Positions 27,889-41,880 of a stretch of 64,000 nt of DNA are shown piece by piece. Source of the DNA: Chromatiales bacterium (GTDB lineage Bacteria; Pseudomonadota; Gammaproteobacteria; UBA6429; Thiohalophilaceae). The notes under the pieces were generated by a model that had not been told where the DNA came from, ran no database searches, and saw only the letters and a program-made list of their open reading frames with translations. The position numbers and the translations under genes are program-made. The stretch lies in the NCBI GenBank assembly GCA_026984045.1, contig JALSSV010000031.1:1-64000 (forward strand), written 5' to 3'. Each line of letters starts with the position of its first letter. Within the stretch, counting starts at the first letter, position 1.

Positions 27889-28302
27889 TCAGACATCCAC
27901 CACACACTGGGCCACCCACTGCCCGTCCTCGCGCCGGTATACCTTCAGCTCGGTGAGGGTGGCGCCCTTGATCTCGACGGCAGGCTGGTGACGGGCACGG
28001 TCCACCGGCTCGCCCCAGGCGCGGGCCTCGAGGCGGTTGCCGTCCAGCGTCACCTCGAAGCGACCGAACAGCATGTGGCGGGTAGCCATCTCGTAGATCA
28101 GGGCGTTGATCCAGTCCAGGAACAGGAACTCCCGATCCGGCGCTTTCCCTTCGATGGGCACGGCCTCGCGCGGTGCCACCTTCGCCGGATCGGTGATCAC
28201 CGCCGTGAGGGCCAGCGCCGCCTCGGCGAAGGCCTCCTCCGGCGTCTCCCCGATCCCGCGGATGCCGATATCGGCCATGTGCTGGAAATGCTCCCAGGGC
28301 AT
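27889..28302 (-). CDS. Archease
   Basis: A 137-residue archease, the small protein that speeds guanylylation and turnover of Rtc[21 protein letters not shown] carries the characteristic metal-site His and Asp, and LNDWIN-like [11 protein letters not shown] and the C-terminal VVDV (final residue Asp-Val) complete the pattern. It precedes rtcB. This pairing occurs across archaea and many bacteria. Confidence 0.93.
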   Translation of the reverse strand: MPWEHFQHMADIGIRGIGETPEEAFAEAALALTAVITDPAKVAPREAVPIEGKAPDREFLFLDWINALIYEMATRHMLFGRFEVTLDGNRLEARAWGEPVDRARHQPAVEIKGATLTELKVYRREDGQWVAQCVVDV

Positions 28303-28416
28303 GGTGGAACGCGTCTCCCGTCGATGTGGTGGGGGATGGGGCCATCATAAACCCTTTTTCGGCGGGGGAGTGTAATGAACGCAGAGGCGTTTCTTCCACC
28401 AAGCCGCAACGCCAGT

Positions 28417-29814
<1,398 letters not shown>

Positions 29815-29818
29815 GACG

Positions 29819-31036
29819 TCAGTCCTGCGCCTTGCGCAGTTCGAAGGCTTCGATGTTGCCGAGCCGATCCAGGGCGATCACCAGCCCCTGTTCCGGCACC
29901 GGCGTGACGAGGATGTTGTTGGCCTTGGGGAACATCTCCCGATCCTCCTGCTCGTCGGGATTGTCCATGTACCACAGTGCGTTGACCCGGCTGCGGGCCA
30001 CCAGCTTGCCGTCTTCCCGGCGCAGCCAGTGCACGTAACCGTCGTAGTCGGCCACCACCAGGTAGGGGCCGGTCAGGGCCACGCCGGTGAGCTTGCGGCG
30101 CAGCAGCTTGTCCTGGCGCCAGTTGGATTCGCCGGTGAAGCGGTTGAAGGACCAGACCCGGCTCTGGTCGTCGGTGGCGTAGATCCGGTAGCCGTCCACC
30201 GCCAGGCGGTTGAAACCCGAGAAATCCTTGACCCACTGGAGCTGACCGCTGTCGAGAGCCACCGAGGCCAGCCGCTCCTGGTAGGTGACCACATAGATGT
30301 TGCCGTCCACCACTACCGGATCGGCGTCGATGTCGACCATCCGTTCCAGCTCGTTGCGGCCGCGAGGCTCGGCGATGGCCGTCTCCCACAGCAGGGTGCC
30401 GTCACGCAGGGTCAGGGCGGCCAGCTTGCCGTTGTCGTTGCCCACGATCACCAGCCCATCGCTGATCACCGGCGCGCTGGTGCCACGCAGGGTCAGCAGT
30501 GGCACGTTGCGCTCGAAGACCCACACGCGCTGGCCGTCCTCGGCCCGCAGGGCATGCACCCGGCCGTCGACGGTGCGCACCACCAGTATGCCCTGCTCGC
30601 CATGGATGGGGGCCAGCACTTCGGAGCTGACCTGGGCACGCCAGAGCTGCCGTCCGTCCTTCGGGTCCAGGGCCACCACGTCGCCCTGGCTGCTGCCGAT
30701 CAGCAGGCGCCCCTCCACCAGCGACGGCCCGCCGGCCAGCGGCAGGTGCAGTTGCCGCGCCCACAGGCGCCGGCCGTCACGGGCGCGGAAGGCGGTGACG
30801 TAACCGGTGTAGTCAACGCCATAGCCGATGCCCTGGCTGTCGAAGACCGGGCGCAGCTTGAGATAGTAGTTGTAGACGCCGTAGCCCACGGTGGCCTGCC
30901 AGCGGGAGACCACCGGGAGGGGATGATCGAGGGGCGTGAGTTCCACCGGCGGCAGCACCGGCGACGGCGAGCTGCTGCAGGCGGAAAGCGTGGCCAGGAC
31001 AACCAGCAGCAAAAGGGAACGGACGCCTCGCCTCAT
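29819..31036 (-). CDS. bamB: Outer-membrane assembly lipoprotein BamB
   Basis: A 405-residue lipoprotein, BAM complex subunit, with signal peptide and lipobox LSAC (Cys20). The mature part is an eight-bladed beta propeller of PQQ-like repeats (many GxxxALDxxxGxxxW type units such as [18 protein letters not shown]). It anchors to the inner face of the outer membrane and binds BamA. The start overlaps the yfgM stop by 4 bases. Confidence 0.96.
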   Translation of the reverse strand: MRRGVRSLLLLVVLATLSACSSSPSPVLPPVELTPLDHPLPVVSRWQATVGYGVYNYYLKLRPVFDSQGIGYGVDYTGYVTAFRARDGRRLWARQLHLPLAGGPSLVEGRLLIGSSQGDVVALDPKDGRQLWRAQVSSEVLAPIHGEQGILVVRTVDGRVHALRAEDGQRVWVFERNVPLLTLRGTSAPVISDGLVIVGNDNGKLAALTLRDGTLLWETAIAEPRGRNELERMVDIDADPVVVDGNIYVVTYQERLASVALDSGQLQWVKDFSGFNRLAVDGYRIYATDDQSRVWSFNRFTGESNWRQDKLLRRKLTGVALTGPYLVVADYDGYVHWLRREDGKLVARSRVNALWYMDNPDEQEDREMFPKANNILVTPVPEQGLVIALDRLGNIEAFELRKAQD

Positions 31037-31683
31037 GCCGCTTCACCGGCGGCGGCCGCCACCTCGTTGAGTTTCATTTCGATCTGCCGGCGCAGCTCGC
31101 CGTTGAGCTTGCCGTCGAGCAGCGCCTTGCGGTATTCGGCCGCCGCCAGGGCCGGCTTGTCCTGGGCCCGGTAGGCGTCGCCGCGCACCTCGCTGAACAG
31201 GGTGGCAAAGCCGGGCTCGGGGCCCTTGCCGAGCAGGCTCAGCGCCGCTTCCGGCTGGCCCTGCTGCAGGCGCACGCGGGCCAGGCGCAGCCGTGCCAAG
31301 GTGCGGAATCCGTCGTCAATGCCATTGTCGATCACCCATTGCAGGCGCACCGCAGCGGTGGCCACATCGCCCTTTTCCACGGCACTGCGGGCCAGCAGCA
31401 GGGCGGTGAGGGTGGCGTAGGGCGTGCCGGCATACTGCTCGAGGATCTGTTGACCGTCGCGGGTGGCCTCGTCCACCGCGCCGCGGGCGGCGGCATCGAT
31501 GACCTGGGCATAGATCAGCGAAGCCTGCTCCGACCGGGTCTTCTGATGATCGACCCACCAGCGCCAGCCGCCGATGGCGCCCAGCCCGATCAGCAGGCCG
31601 GCAATCACCGCCTTGCCGTTCTCCTTCCACCAGTCCTTGATCGCCTGGACCTGTTCCTCTTCGGTCTGATAGGGCTCTGCCAT
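31033..31683 (-). CDS. yfgM: YfgM-like TPR membrane protein
   Basis: A 216-residue inner-membrane protein with one N-terminal transmembrane segment (VIAGLLIGLGAIGGWRWW, about 25-42) and periplasmic tetratricopeptide repeats. The enterobacterial homologue is an ancillary SecYEG subunit that links to periplasmic chaperones. It starts 11 bases from hisS and overlaps bamB, in the hisS-yfgM-bamB-der order. Confidence 0.92.
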   Translation of the reverse strand: MAEPYQTEEEQVQAIKDWWKENGKAVIAGLLIGLGAIGGWRWWVDHQKTRSEQASLIYAQVIDAAARGAVDEATRDGQQILEQYAGTPYATLTALLLARSAVEKGDVATAAVRLQWVIDNGIDDGFRTLARLRLARVRLQQGQPEAALSLLGKGPEPGFATLFSEVRGDAYRAQDKPALAAAEYRKALLDGKLNGELRRQIEMKLNEVAAAAGEAA

Positions 31684-31693
31684 GGAGTTCTCC

Positions 31694-32977
<1,284 letters not shown>

Positions 32978-33168
32978 GGCGAAGTCCTGTGTCTTGCGTG
33001 AAAACGGGGCAGATTGCAAAGGCGCCGCGGCGGAGGGAACCGGCGCGGCGCGGAAAGAGGCGATTATACCTCAAATGCGGGGTGGGCTTGGGGTTGGTGG
33101 GCATCGGGGCGGCTTGCGCCGCGCCTACCCGGCTTCACCATCCCCCGACCCACGCGGGGCAGGAGATT

Positions 33169-33923
33169 TCAGAGCTTGCCTTCGGCTTCGAGCTTCCTCA
33201 GGCGGGCGGTCTGGGGAGCGTCGGGGAACTTGCCCTTGAGCAGCAGCTTGTAGCTGGCCAGGCGATCCTTGTTGCCGGCCTTGGCCGCCAGCAGCACGCC
33301 CAGCCACAGGCTCTCGGCGTTGTGGCGGGCCACGGCCAGGTAGTCGTAGAGATACTGGCGGGCGGCGGCGGTATCACCCTGGTCGAAACGGATCTGGCCG
33401 AGGGCCAGCAGCGATTTGGGGGCGCGCGGATTGGCCTTGAGGGACTTTTGCAGGTATTCCTCGGCCAGTTTGATGTCGCCCTTCTGCTGGGCACACAGCC
33501 CGATGTTCTCGTACACCGCCTGGCGAGCCGGATACAGGGGATCCTTCAGCACCCTGCGAAACATCTGGATGGCCTTGTCGTACTTGCCCCGGCCGCAGAG
33601 GAAGGCGCCGTAATTGTTGAGCAGGTTGGGATCGTCCGGGGTGTACTGCAGGGCCGCCCAGTAGGCCTGATCGGCCTTCCTGTTCTCGCCCAGTTTCTGG
33701 TAGAGCACCGCCAGGTAGTGGTGAGCCTGGGCATTCTTCGGATTTTGCTCCACGGCCTTGCGCAGCTTTTCCATGGCCATCTGGTCCCGCCCCTGGCGCA
33801 GGTAGGCCAGGCCCAGCTCGGTGTTGTATTCGGAGGCGGTCTGGAGCTTTTCCTGCTCTTCCTGCGCGGTACTGCAGCCGCCCAGCAGTAACCCCAGCAT
33901 CAGCAGCAGGAGAAGCGGACGCC

Positions 33924-33927
<4 letters not shown>
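33169..33927 (-). CDS. pilF: Type IV pilus assembly lipoprotein PilF/PilW
   Basis: A 252-residue TPR lipoprotein with lipobox LGGC (Cys18) and about six TPR repeats ([53 protein letters not shown]). It is the pilotin that helps the PilQ secretin reach and assemble in the outer membrane. The start overlaps the rlmN stop by 4 bases, the conserved rlmN-pilF order. No other pilus gene is in the window. Confidence 0.93.
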
Positions 33928-35033
<1,106 letters not shown>

Positions 35034-35037
35034 AAGC

Positions 35038-35469
35038 TCAGCGGGTGCGCGGGCAGAGGTCGATGTCGGCGAAGAAATAGGCGATCTCCTGGCGGGCGGT
35101 TTCGGGGCCGTCGGAGCCGTGCACGATGTTCTCGTCCACGGTCGTGGCGAAATCGGCGCGGATGGTGCCGGGGGCCGCCTCGGCCGGATTGGTGGCGCCC
35201 ATCAGCTCGCGGTTCCTGGCGATGGCGTTTTCCCCCTCCAGCACCTGGATCATCACCGGGCCGGAGGTCATGAAATCGACCAGATCGTTGAAGAAGGGCC
35301 GCTCGCGGTGTACGGCATAGAAGCCCTCGGCCTGGGCCCGGGTCAGATGCCGCATGCGCGCGGCGACGATGCGCAGGCCGGCCTTCTCGAAGCGGGCATA
35401 GATTTCGCCGATCAGGTTCTTCGCCACGCCGTCGGGCTTGATGATGGAGAGGGTGCGTTCGATGGGCAT
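35038..35469 (-). CDS. ndk: Nucleoside diphosphate kinase
   Basis: A 143-residue NDK that transfers the gamma phosphate among nucleotides through a phospho-His. The active-site His is in [12 protein letters not shown], and [12 protein letters not shown] starts the protein. Length is exactly that of the family. It is the first gene before rlmN, pilF and hisS, with a REP pair upstream. Confidence 0.98.
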   Translation of the reverse strand: MPIERTLSIIKPDGVAKNLIGEIYARFEKAGLRIVAARMRHLTRAQAEGFYAVHRERPFFNDLVDFMTSGPVMIQVLEGENAIARNRELMGATNPAEAAPGTIRADFATTVDENIVHGSDGPETARQEIAYFFADIDLCPRTR

Positions 35470-35495
35470 GGTGGTCTCGTGGCAGAAAAACTGAT

Positions 35496-35575
35496 GTAGG
35501 AGCGGCGCGAGCCGCGATGATGGTGATGTCCTGCAATCCGCTACCGCCTGGTCGCGGCGGAGGCGCCGCTCCTAC
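35496..35575. repeat. REP-type inverted repeat pair
   Basis: Left arm 35496-35517 (GTAGGAGCGGCGCGAGCCGC) and right arm 35552-35575 in the opposite direction. The two arms differ by a few bases in the centre, unlike the other pairs. It lies between ndk and iscX. Confidence 0.85.
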
Positions 35576-35641
35576 CGGGATATCTCCTGGAATTCGGAGA
35601 ATAAAATAGCACAAAACCCGGCGAACCGGGCGGTTATCCCC

Positions 35642-35842
35642 TCAATCCCGTTCCTCGATCCAGGCCATCTGGATGGCTTCGAGGATCTTTTCGTTGGAGC
35701 GGTTGGGATCGTCGTCGAACTCGGGCAGTTCGCGGACCCACTGGTGGAGATCGGTGAAGCGCACGTACTGGGGATCCACGTCGGGATGGGCTTCGTCGAG
35801 GGCGATAGCGATCTCGAGGACATCAGTCCATTTCAGGCTCAT
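35642..35842 (-). CDS. iscX: IscX iron-sulfur assembly regulator
   Basis: A 66-residue acidic protein with [19 protein letters not shown] and FTDLHQWV, the IscX signature. IscX binds IscS and iron and tunes the cysteine desulfurase rate. It is the last gene of the isc operon here, 16 bases from fdx. Confidence 0.95.
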   Translation of the reverse strand: MSLKWTDVLEIAIALDEAHPDVDPQYVRFTDLHQWVRELPEFDDDPNRSNEKILEAIQMAWIEERD

Positions 35843-35858
35843 GGCAGGCTCCTGCGCG

Positions 35859-36197
35859 TCAGTGGTTCTCGGACACCATGTTGATGGTGTATTTGGGGAT
35901 CTCGATCACTAGGTCCTCGTCGTCCACCACCGCCTGGCAGCTCAGCCGCGAGTCGGGATCCAGGCCCCAGGCCTTGTCGAGCATGTCTTCCTCGTCTTCG
36001 GTGGGCTCGTTGAGGGATTCGGCCCCCTCGCGCACGTAGACGTGGCAGGTGGTGCAGGCACAGGATTTCTCGCAGGCGTGCTCGATCTCGATGCCGTTGG
36101 CCAGGGCCGCATCGCAGATGGTGGTTCCCGGTTCCGCCTCGACGACGGCGCCGTCGGGACAGATTTCCTCGTGGGGCAGAAAGATCAGCTTGGGCAT
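35859..36197 (-). CDS. fdx: ISC-type [2Fe-2S] ferredoxin
   Basis: A 112-residue ferredoxin that supplies electrons for cluster assembly. The ligands are in [14 protein letters not shown] (C-x5-C-x2-C) and LSCQ. It is 2 bases from hscA, in the usual order. Confidence 0.97.
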   Translation of the reverse strand: MPKLIFLPHEEICPDGAVVEAEPGTTICDAALANGIEIEHACEKSCACTTCHVYVREGAESLNEPTEDEEDMLDKAWGLDPDSRLSCQAVVDDEDLVIEIPKYTINMVSENH

Positions 36198-36199
36198 GT

Positions 36200-38089
36200 T
36201 CAGTTCGACTCTTGTTCGTCGGCGAATTCTTCGATGGTGTGTCCGGCCAGGGCCTTGCGGATGCTCGAGTCCATGCGCTTGGCCACGAAACCGGCGGCGG
36301 CGGCATCCAGATCGGCCAGGGCCTGCTTGATGGCCAGGTGATCGGTGCCATCGCGGGCGGCCTGCAGGTGGGCGGCGGCCCTGTCGATCCGCTGACGTTC
36401 TTCCTCGCTGAGCAGATCCCGGTCCTGGACCAGGGCCACGGCCAGGGCTTCGAGCACCCGGTCCGCTTCCACCTGCTGCTCGAGCAGCTTGCGCGCGGCC
36501 ACGTCGTCTTCGGCATGCTCGATGGAATCGCGCAGCATGGTCTCGATTTCGGCATCGGTCAGGCCGTAGGAGGGCTTGATCTCGATGCCGGCCTGCACGC
36601 CGGTGGTCTCCTCGCGGGCGGTGACCGACAGCAGGCCGTCGGCGTCCACCTGGAAGGTGACCCGGATGCGGGCCGCGCCGGCCACCATGGGCGGGATGCC
36701 GCGCAGGGTGAAGCGGCCCAGGGAGCGGTTGTCGCTGACCAGCTCGCGCTCGCCCTGCACCACGTGGATGGTCATGGCGGTCTGGCCGTCCTTGAAGGTG
36801 GTGAAGTCCTGGGCGCGGGCCACCGGGATGGTGGTGTTGCGTGGAATGATCTTCTCCACCAGCCCACCCATGGTTTCGAGGCCGAGGGACAGGGGAATCA
36901 CGTCCAGCAACAGCATTTCGTCATCGGGCTTGTTGCCCACCAGGATGTCGGCCTGGATGGCGGCGCCCACGGCCACCACGGTGTCGGGGTTGATGTCGAC
37001 CAGCGGTTCCTGGCCGAAGAACTCGCCGACCCGCTCGCGCACCCGCGGCACGCGGGTGGAACCGCCCACCATGACCACCGCGGTGATCTCCTCGGGCGTC
37101 ACCCCGGCGTCGCGCAGGGCGCGGCGGCTGGGGATCAGGGTCTTCTGGATCAGGGGATCGATCAGGCGGTGGAAGGTTTCGCGGTCCAGCTCGCCTTCCC
37201 AGTGGCTGCCGTCTTCCAGTTCCACCTTCAGCGGCACCCGTTCGGCTTCGGTCAGGGCTTCCTTGGCGGCGCGGGCATCGCGCATCAGGCGGCGCAACTG
37301 GTGATGGCCGGCGTCGTCGGCGATGCCGGCCTGCTGCATGATCCATTCGGCGATGGCGCGGTCGAAATCGTCGCCCCCCAGGGCGCTGTCACCGGCGGTG
37401 GCCATCACCTCGAACACGCCCTGGTTGAGGCGCAGGATGGAGATGTCGAAGGTGCCGCCGCCCAGGTCGTAGACCGCGATCACCCCTTCGGCCGACTTGT
37501 CGAGGCCGTAGGCCACGGCGGCAGCGGTGGGCTCGTTGAGCAGGCGCAGCACGTTGAGGCCGGCCAGCCTGGCGGCATCCTTGGTGGCCTGGCGCTGGGC
37601 ATCGTCGAAATAGGCCGGCACGGTGATCACCACGCCGGTCAGCTCGCCGCCGAGGCTGGCCTCGGCGCGCTGACGCAGCACCTTGAGGATCTCGGCCGAG
37701 ACCTCGACCGGGCTCACGTCGCCACCGGCGGTATGGAAACGGGGCACGGCCGAGTCGGTCTCGACGAATTCGTAGGGCAGGCGGGAGCCGAGGGAGCGCA
37801 CGTCTTCCAGACCGCGGCCCATGAAGCGCTTCACCGAGGCGATGGTGTTGAGGGGATCGGTGGTGGCGCCCTCGAGGGCGTCATGCCCCACTTCGGGCGG
37901 CCCGTCAGGGCGATAGTGCACCACCGAGGGCAGCAGGATCCGCCCCTGTTCGTCGGGCAGGGGCTCGGCCTTGCCGGAGCGGACCGTGGCCACCAGGGAG
38001 TTGGTGGTACCCAGGTCGATGCCGGCGGCGAGCCGGTGCTCGTGGGGGTTGGCCGACTGGCCGGGTTCGCTGATCTGTAGCAGTGCCAT
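36200..38089 (-). CDS. hscA: Fe-S assembly chaperone HscA
   Basis: A 629-residue Hsp70 homologue dedicated to the scaffold IscU. The ATPase domain (about 20-380; [40 protein letters not shown]) and the substrate-binding domain are full length. It acts with the J-protein HscB. A 619-base repeat-rich gap splits it from hscB, whereas these genes usually abut. Confidence 0.97.
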   Translation of the reverse strand: MALLQISEPGQSANPHEHRLAAGIDLGTTNSLVATVRSGKAEPLPDEQGRILLPSVVHYRPDGPPEVGHDALEGATTDPLNTIASVKRFMGRGLEDVRSLGSRLPYEFVETDSAVPRFHTAGGDVSPVEVSAEILKVLRQRAEASLGGELTGVVITVPAYFDDAQRQATKDAARLAGLNVLRLLNEPTAAAVAYGLDKSAEGVIAVYDLGGGTFDISILRLNQGVFEVMATAGDSALGGDDFDRAIAEWIMQQAGIADDAGHHQLRRLMRDARAAKEALTEAERVPLKVELEDGSHWEGELDRETFHRLIDPLIQKTLIPSRRALRDAGVTPEEITAVVMVGGSTRVPRVRERVGEFFGQEPLVDINPDTVVAVGAAIQADILVGNKPDDEMLLLDVIPLSLGLETMGGLVEKIIPRNTTIPVARAQDFTTFKDGQTAMTIHVVQGERELVSDNRSLGRFTLRGIPPMVAGAARIRVTFQVDADGLLSVTAREETTGVQAGIEIKPSYGLTDAEIETMLRDSIEHAEDDVAARKLLEQQVEADRVLEALAVALVQDRDLLSEEERQRIDRAAAHLQAARDGTDHLAIKQALADLDAAAAGFVAKRMDSSIRKALAGHTIEEFADEQESN

Positions 38090-38350
38090 GTGGTTTCCGG
38101 GTTGCTGGGGGCGGGTAGCGGGTGGCTGGGAACAGCGGGGCTACCGGCCGGAAGCTGGGTTTACATCTTGTCGATACTGACGACTTCTCGAATGGCTGAT
38201 AAATTCCAAATGTTAATCTTTCGGGTCGATTCCGCACTCGGGATCGGAGCGCCGTTTCGTGACTCGGCGTGAATACCTCCCAGTAGGCGTAGATGGCTGT
38301 TCCGAAATATGAATCATTTTGTTTCTGGCTACCCACCAACCCTGACGACC

Positions 38351-38462
38351 GCCCTCATGGCCGGAAAGGGGTTGCGTGACACGCCGTAAATACATCCATG
38401 TAGGCTCTGCGGCCGCATCCATGCGGCCGAAGGTCACGCAACCCCTTTCCGGCCATGAGGGC
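38351..38462. repeat. Long inverted repeat with nested palindrome
   Basis: Perfect 30-base arms at 38351-38380 and 38433-38462 that flank a 52-base centre. Inside is a second palindrome, CGGCCGCAT/ATGCGGCCG, and the widespread block GCCGTAAATACATCCATGTA. It would fold into a long hairpin on either strand. It looks like a small non-autonomous repeat; no transposase gene is in the window. Confidence 0.85.
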
Positions 38463-38566
38463 TTCGTGCCTGCAACGAAAATTGATCAATATTTCGGCAC
38501 AGCTACCCAGGCCCCTTCCGGCTCCAAAAGCTCCGTGCAAATCAGATTATTCGAATCTCTCATCCT

Positions 38567-38622
38567 GTAGGAGCGGCGCAAGCCGCGATGAATGGTGTTT
38601 TCGCGGCTTGCGCCGCTCCTAC
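38567..38622. repeat. REP-type inverted repeat pair
   Basis: Perfect 22-base arms at 38567-38588 and 38601-38622 with 12 bases between. The left arm is GTAGGAGCGGCGCAAGCCGC plus GA. This is the most compact pair in the window. Confidence 0.9.
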
Positions 38623-38708
38623 GCAAAATCGTGTCAGCACAATTTTGAGGCATTCAATTTAGCCGTATTCCGCTTTTCGGCACCTTGTTACGGCATCCCA
38701 AAGCCAAC

Positions 38709-39245
38709 TCAGTCCAGCAGGCCTTCCTCGATTTCCTCGGCTTCTTCCTGCAGGCGGGCGAAGAACTGGAGCTTCTGGACGATCTGGCGTGCCGCTTCCA
38801 GCGCGGCTTCATCCTCCTGCGCCAGGTGCCGGGCCAGTTCCGTCTCCAGGGCCTCGCGTTCGCGGGCCAGATCGGCCAGCAGGCGGTTGAGGGCGGCGAA
38901 GGGATCGGCCTGGCTCCGCACCGCGGCCAGGGCCTCGCGCAGTTCCATCTGGGCCATGAGGAAGTCCGGGTCCAGATGGGTCTGGCGCTCGTCGTCGAAT
39001 TCGACGCCCCGCAGTTCCAGCAGGTAGCGGGCCCGCCGCAGGGGCGAGCGCAGGGTCTGGTAGGCCTCGTTGACCTGGGCGGCGTGCTGGACCGAGAGGC
39101 GCCGTTCCCGATCCGAGGCGTTGGCGAAGCGATCGGGGTGCAGCACGCGTTGCAGTTCCCGGTATTTCTCGGCCAGTTGCGTGGAGTCGATCTCGAAACC
39201 GACCGGCAAGCCGAACAGTTCGAAGTGGTTGCTGCCCAGGTCCAT
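38709..39245 (-). CDS. hscB: Co-chaperone HscB
   Basis: A 178-residue J-domain protein that delivers IscU to HscA. The J domain (about 8-80) has the HPD motif in VLHPDRFANASDRE. The C-terminal helical domain (about 95-175) binds IscU. It follows iscA after 12 bases. Confidence 0.96.
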   Translation of the reverse strand: MDLGSNHFELFGLPVGFEIDSTQLAEKYRELQRVLHPDRFANASDRERRLSVQHAAQVNEAYQTLRSPLRRARYLLELRGVEFDDERQTHLDPDFLMAQMELREALAAVRSQADPFAALNRLLADLAREREALETELARHLAQEDEAALEAARQIVQKLQFFARLQEEAEEIEEGLLD

Positions 39246-39257
39246 GCCGCGCCGGGA

Positions 39258-39581
39258 TCAGACGGTGAAGCTCTCGCCGCAGCCGCAGGTGTCCTTGACG
39301 TTGGGGTTGTTGAACCGGAAGCCCTCGTTGAGGCCTTCCTTGCCGTAGTCCAGTTCGGTGCCGTCGAGATACAGCAGACTCTTGGGATCGACGATGATCT
39401 TCACGCCGTTGGACTCGAAGACCTGATCCTCCTCGGCCACCTCGTCGGCGAACTCCAGCACGTAGGCCATGCCGGAGCAGCCGGTGGTCTTGACGCCCAG
39501 CCGCAGGCCGACGCCCTTGCCCCGGTTCTCGAGGAAGGCCTTGACCCGCTCGGCGGCGGTATCGGTCAGCGTGATGGCCAT
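39258..39581 (-). CDS. iscA: Iron-sulfur cluster assembly protein IscA
   Basis: A 107-residue A-type carrier, starting at [13 protein letters not shown]; six upstream codons are not family-like. The three conserved Cys are present: TTGCSG and the C-terminal TCGCGESF. It passes clusters to target enzymes, mainly [4Fe-4S] ones. Confidence 0.97.
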   Translation of the reverse strand: MAITLTDTAAERVKAFLENRGKGVGLRLGVKTTGCSGMAYVLEFADEVAEEDQVFESNGVKIIVDPKSLLYLDGTELDYGKEGLNEGFRFNNPNVKDTCGCGESFTV

Positions 39582-39591
39582 GGGCCGATCC

Positions 39592-40005
39592 TCAGGCACT
39601 CTGGGCGACGTCGTCGTCGCTGTCGAGACCCTGCTTCTGCTTGTAGTCGCTGATGGCGGCCTTGATGGCGTCTTCGGCCAGCACCGAGCAGTGGATCTTC
39701 ACCGGCGGCAGTTCCAGCTCTTCGGCGATGTCGGTGTTCTTGATGCTGGCGGCCTCGTCCAGCGACTTGCCCTTGACCCATTCGGTCAGCAGCGAGCTGG
39801 AGGCGATGGCCGAACCGCAGCCGTAGGTCTTGAACTTGGCGTCTTCGATCACGCCCTGCTCGTTGACCTTGATCTGCAGGCGCATGACGTCGCCGCAGGC
39901 CGGCGCGCCCACCATGCCGGTGCCGACACTGGCATCGTCCTTGTCGAGGCTGCCGACGTTGCGGGGGTTTTCGTAGTGATCGATGACCTTGTCGCTGTAT
40001 GCCAT
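39592..40005 (-). CDS. iscU: Iron-sulfur scaffold IscU
   Basis: A 137-residue scaffold on which clusters are first built. The ligands are in APACGDVM (Cys and Asp), YGCGSAIAS and [21 protein letters not shown] includes the LPPVK site bound by HscA. Full length, in the iscS-iscU-iscA order. Confidence 0.98.
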   Translation of the reverse strand: MAYSDKVIDHYENPRNVGSLDKDDASVGTGMVGAPACGDVMRLQIKVNEQGVIEDAKFKTYGCGSAIASSSLLTEWVKGKSLDEAASIKNTDIAEELELPPVKIHCSVLAEDAIKAAISDYKQKQGLDSDDDVAQSA

Positions 40006-40046
40006 GATGGGTTACCTCGTTCGATGGTCTCGGTTGCGCGGACGGC

Positions 40047-41261
40047 TCAGTGGGCCGTCCACTCGATGGAATTCAGATCGATGCCTTCCTTGTACATTTC
40101 CCACAGCGGCGAGAGTTCCCGCAGCTTGTCGATGTTCTGCTTGATGGCCTCGATGGCATAATCCACTTCCTCTTCGGTGGTGAAGCGGCCGAGGCTGAAG
40201 CGGATCGAGCTGTGGGCCAGCTCGTCGTTGCGGCCCAGGGCCCGCAGCACGTAGGACGGCTCCAGGCTCGCCGAGGTGCAGGCGGAGCCGGAGGAGACGG
40301 CCAGATCCTTGAGCGCCATCATCAGCGATTCCCCTTCCACGAAGTTGAAGCTGATGTTCAGGTTGTGGGGGACCCGCTGTTCCAGGTCGCCGTTGATGTA
40401 GATTTCCTCGATGTCCTCGAGCCCCTTGAGCAGCCGATCGCGCAGCATGCGGATGCGCTCGTTGTCGGCGGCCATTTCTTCCTTCGCGATCCGGAAGGCC
40501 TCGCCCATGCCCACGATCTGGTGGGTGGGCAGGGTGCCGGAGCGCATGCCGCGCTCGTGACCGCCGCCGTGCATCTGGGCCTCCAGGCGCACCCGGGGCT
40601 TGCGCCGCACGTACAGGGCGCCGATGCCCTTGGGACCGTAGATCTTGTGGGCCGAGAAGGACATGAGATCGACCTTCATCGTCTGCAGATCGATGGGCAC
40701 CTTGCCGGCACTCTGGGCCGCGTCCACGTGGAACAGCACCTTGCGCTCGCGGGTGATCTCGCCGATGGCGGCGATGTCCTGGATTACGCCGATCTCGTTG
40801 TTGACGTGCATGATGGAGACCAGCACCGTGTCGTCACGGATGGCGGCCTTCAGCTTGTCCAGATCGATGAGGCCATTGGGCTCGGGATCGAGGTAGGTGA
40901 CCTCGTAGCCCTCGCGTTCGAGCTGGCGACAGGTATCCAGTACGGCCTTGTGTTCGGTCTTGCAGGTGACGACGTGCTTGCCCTTCTTCTGGTAGAAGTG
41001 GGCCGCGCCCTTGATGGCCAGGTTGTCCGATTCGGTGGCCCCGGAGGTGAAGACGATCTCCTTGGGATCGGCCCCCACCAGGTCGGCCACCTGCTGGCGG
41101 GCTTCCTCCACCGCCTCTTCGGCCTTCCAGCCGTATTCGTGGGAGCGGGAGGCGGGGTTGCCGAAGTTGCCGTCCAGGGTCAGGCACTGGCACATCTTCT
41201 CCGCCACCCGCGGATCGACCGGGGTGGTGGCGGAGTAGTCGAAATAGATGGGTTTCTTCAT
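40047..41261 (-). CDS. iscS: Cysteine desulfurase IscS
   Basis: A 404-residue PLP enzyme that takes sulfur from cysteine for clusters and tRNA thiolation. The PLP lysine is in [16 protein letters not shown] and the persulfide Cys in [16 protein letters not shown]. The C-terminus SIEWTAH is the part that contacts IscU. It lies 29 bases after iscR. Confidence 0.98.
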   Translation of the reverse strand: MKKPIYFDYSATTPVDPRVAEKMCQCLTLDGNFGNPASRSHEYGWKAEEAVEEARQQVADLVGADPKEIVFTSGATESDNLAIKGAAHFYQKKGKHVVTCKTEHKAVLDTCRQLEREGYEVTYLDPEPNGLIDLDKLKAAIRDDTVLVSIMHVNNEIGVIQDIAAIGEITRERKVLFHVDAAQSAGKVPIDLQTMKVDLMSFSAHKIYGPKGIGALYVRRKPRVRLEAQMHGGGHERGMRSGTLPTHQIVGMGEAFRIAKEEMAADNERIRMLRDRLLKGLEDIEEIYINGDLEQRVPHNLNISFNFVEGESLMMALKDLAVSSGSACTSASLEPSYVLRALGRNDELAHSSIRFSLGRFTTEEEVDYAIEAIKQNIDKLRELSPLWEMYKEGIDLNSIEWTAH

Positions 41262-41290
41262 GTCCTGCTCATCTCCTGCGGAAACCGGGT

Positions 41291-41764
41291 TCAGGCGCTT
41301 TCCGCCTTGGGGGGTTCGAACTGCATGGCGACCTTTTCCTGGCGGGCGGCCACTTCCTGCACCCCCTTGCGTTCGACCAGGGCGCCGAGGCTGATGCCCA
41401 TCAGGAATTCATGGATCTGGTGGCTCAGCTCGGTCCACAGTTCGTGGGTCAGGCATTGCTGATCGTCCTGGCAGTTGGACAGGCCGCCGCAGCGGGTGGT
41501 CTCCACCTTTTCATCGACGGCGGTGATCACGTCGGCCACGGCAATCTGGCTGGCTTCGCGGCTCAGGCGGTAGCCCCCGCCGGGTCCGCGGGTGCTGTCC
41601 ACCAGCCCCTGCTTGCGCAGCTTGGAGAACAGCTGTTCCAGATAGGAAAGGGAGATCCCCTGGCGCTGGGAGATGTCGGAGAGGGTGATGGGCCCGTCCT
41701 GATAGTGCAGCGCCAGGTCGAGCATGGCGGTGACCGCGTAACGACCTTTGGTTGTCAGTCTCAT
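41291..41764 (-). CDS. iscR: Fe-S cluster-sensing repressor IscR
   Basis: A 157-residue Rrf2-family regulator starting at [15 protein letters not shown]; the open frame upstream is not coding. A winged helix (1-75) is followed by the cluster ligands Cys92, Cys98, Cys104 and His107, at the same positions as in Escherichia coli. Holo-IscR represses its own operon when clusters are plentiful. A matching site lies upstream. Confidence 0.98.
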   Translation of the reverse strand: MRLTTKGRYAVTAMLDLALHYQDGPITLSDISQRQGISLSYLEQLFSKLRKQGLVDSTRGPGGGYRLSREASQIAVADVITAVDEKVETTRCGGLSNCQDDQQCLTHELWTELSHQIHEFLMGISLGALVERKGVQEVAARQEKVAMQFEPPKAESA

Positions 41765-41814
41765 TGCAATACCCTGTAATTTTGAGTAATCTTCTCGGCG
41801 TTCGAACGGAAGCC

Positions 41815-41843
41815 TATCAAGACCTAGCAAAATAGTCAAGTAT
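41815..41843 (-). promoter_or_regulatory. Promoter with IscR-type operator for iscRSUA
   Basis: On the minus strand ATACTTGACT is followed, across TATTTTGCTAG, by GTC and TTGATA. It matches the left half of the type 1 IscR site (ATAsyyGACT) and gives a TTGACT -35. It is 51-79 bases upstream of the iscR start, where an autorepression site should be. Confidence 0.65.
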
Positions 41844-41880
41844 TTTGCCCCGCTTGGTCTGCGTTCTCGGCCCTGATTCC

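Larger units (their letters stand above)
38090..38708. other. Repeat-rich non-coding gap between hscA and hscB
   Basis: No gene is supported on either strand. The stretch holds a long inverted repeat (38351-38462), a REP pair (38567-38622) and, at 38264-38300, a degenerate relative of the GCCGTAAATACATCCATGTA block in the inverted repeat. Such repeats accumulate between genes of gammaproteobacteria. Their place inside an otherwise tight operon suggests an insertion that hscA transcription tolerates. Confidence 0.7.
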
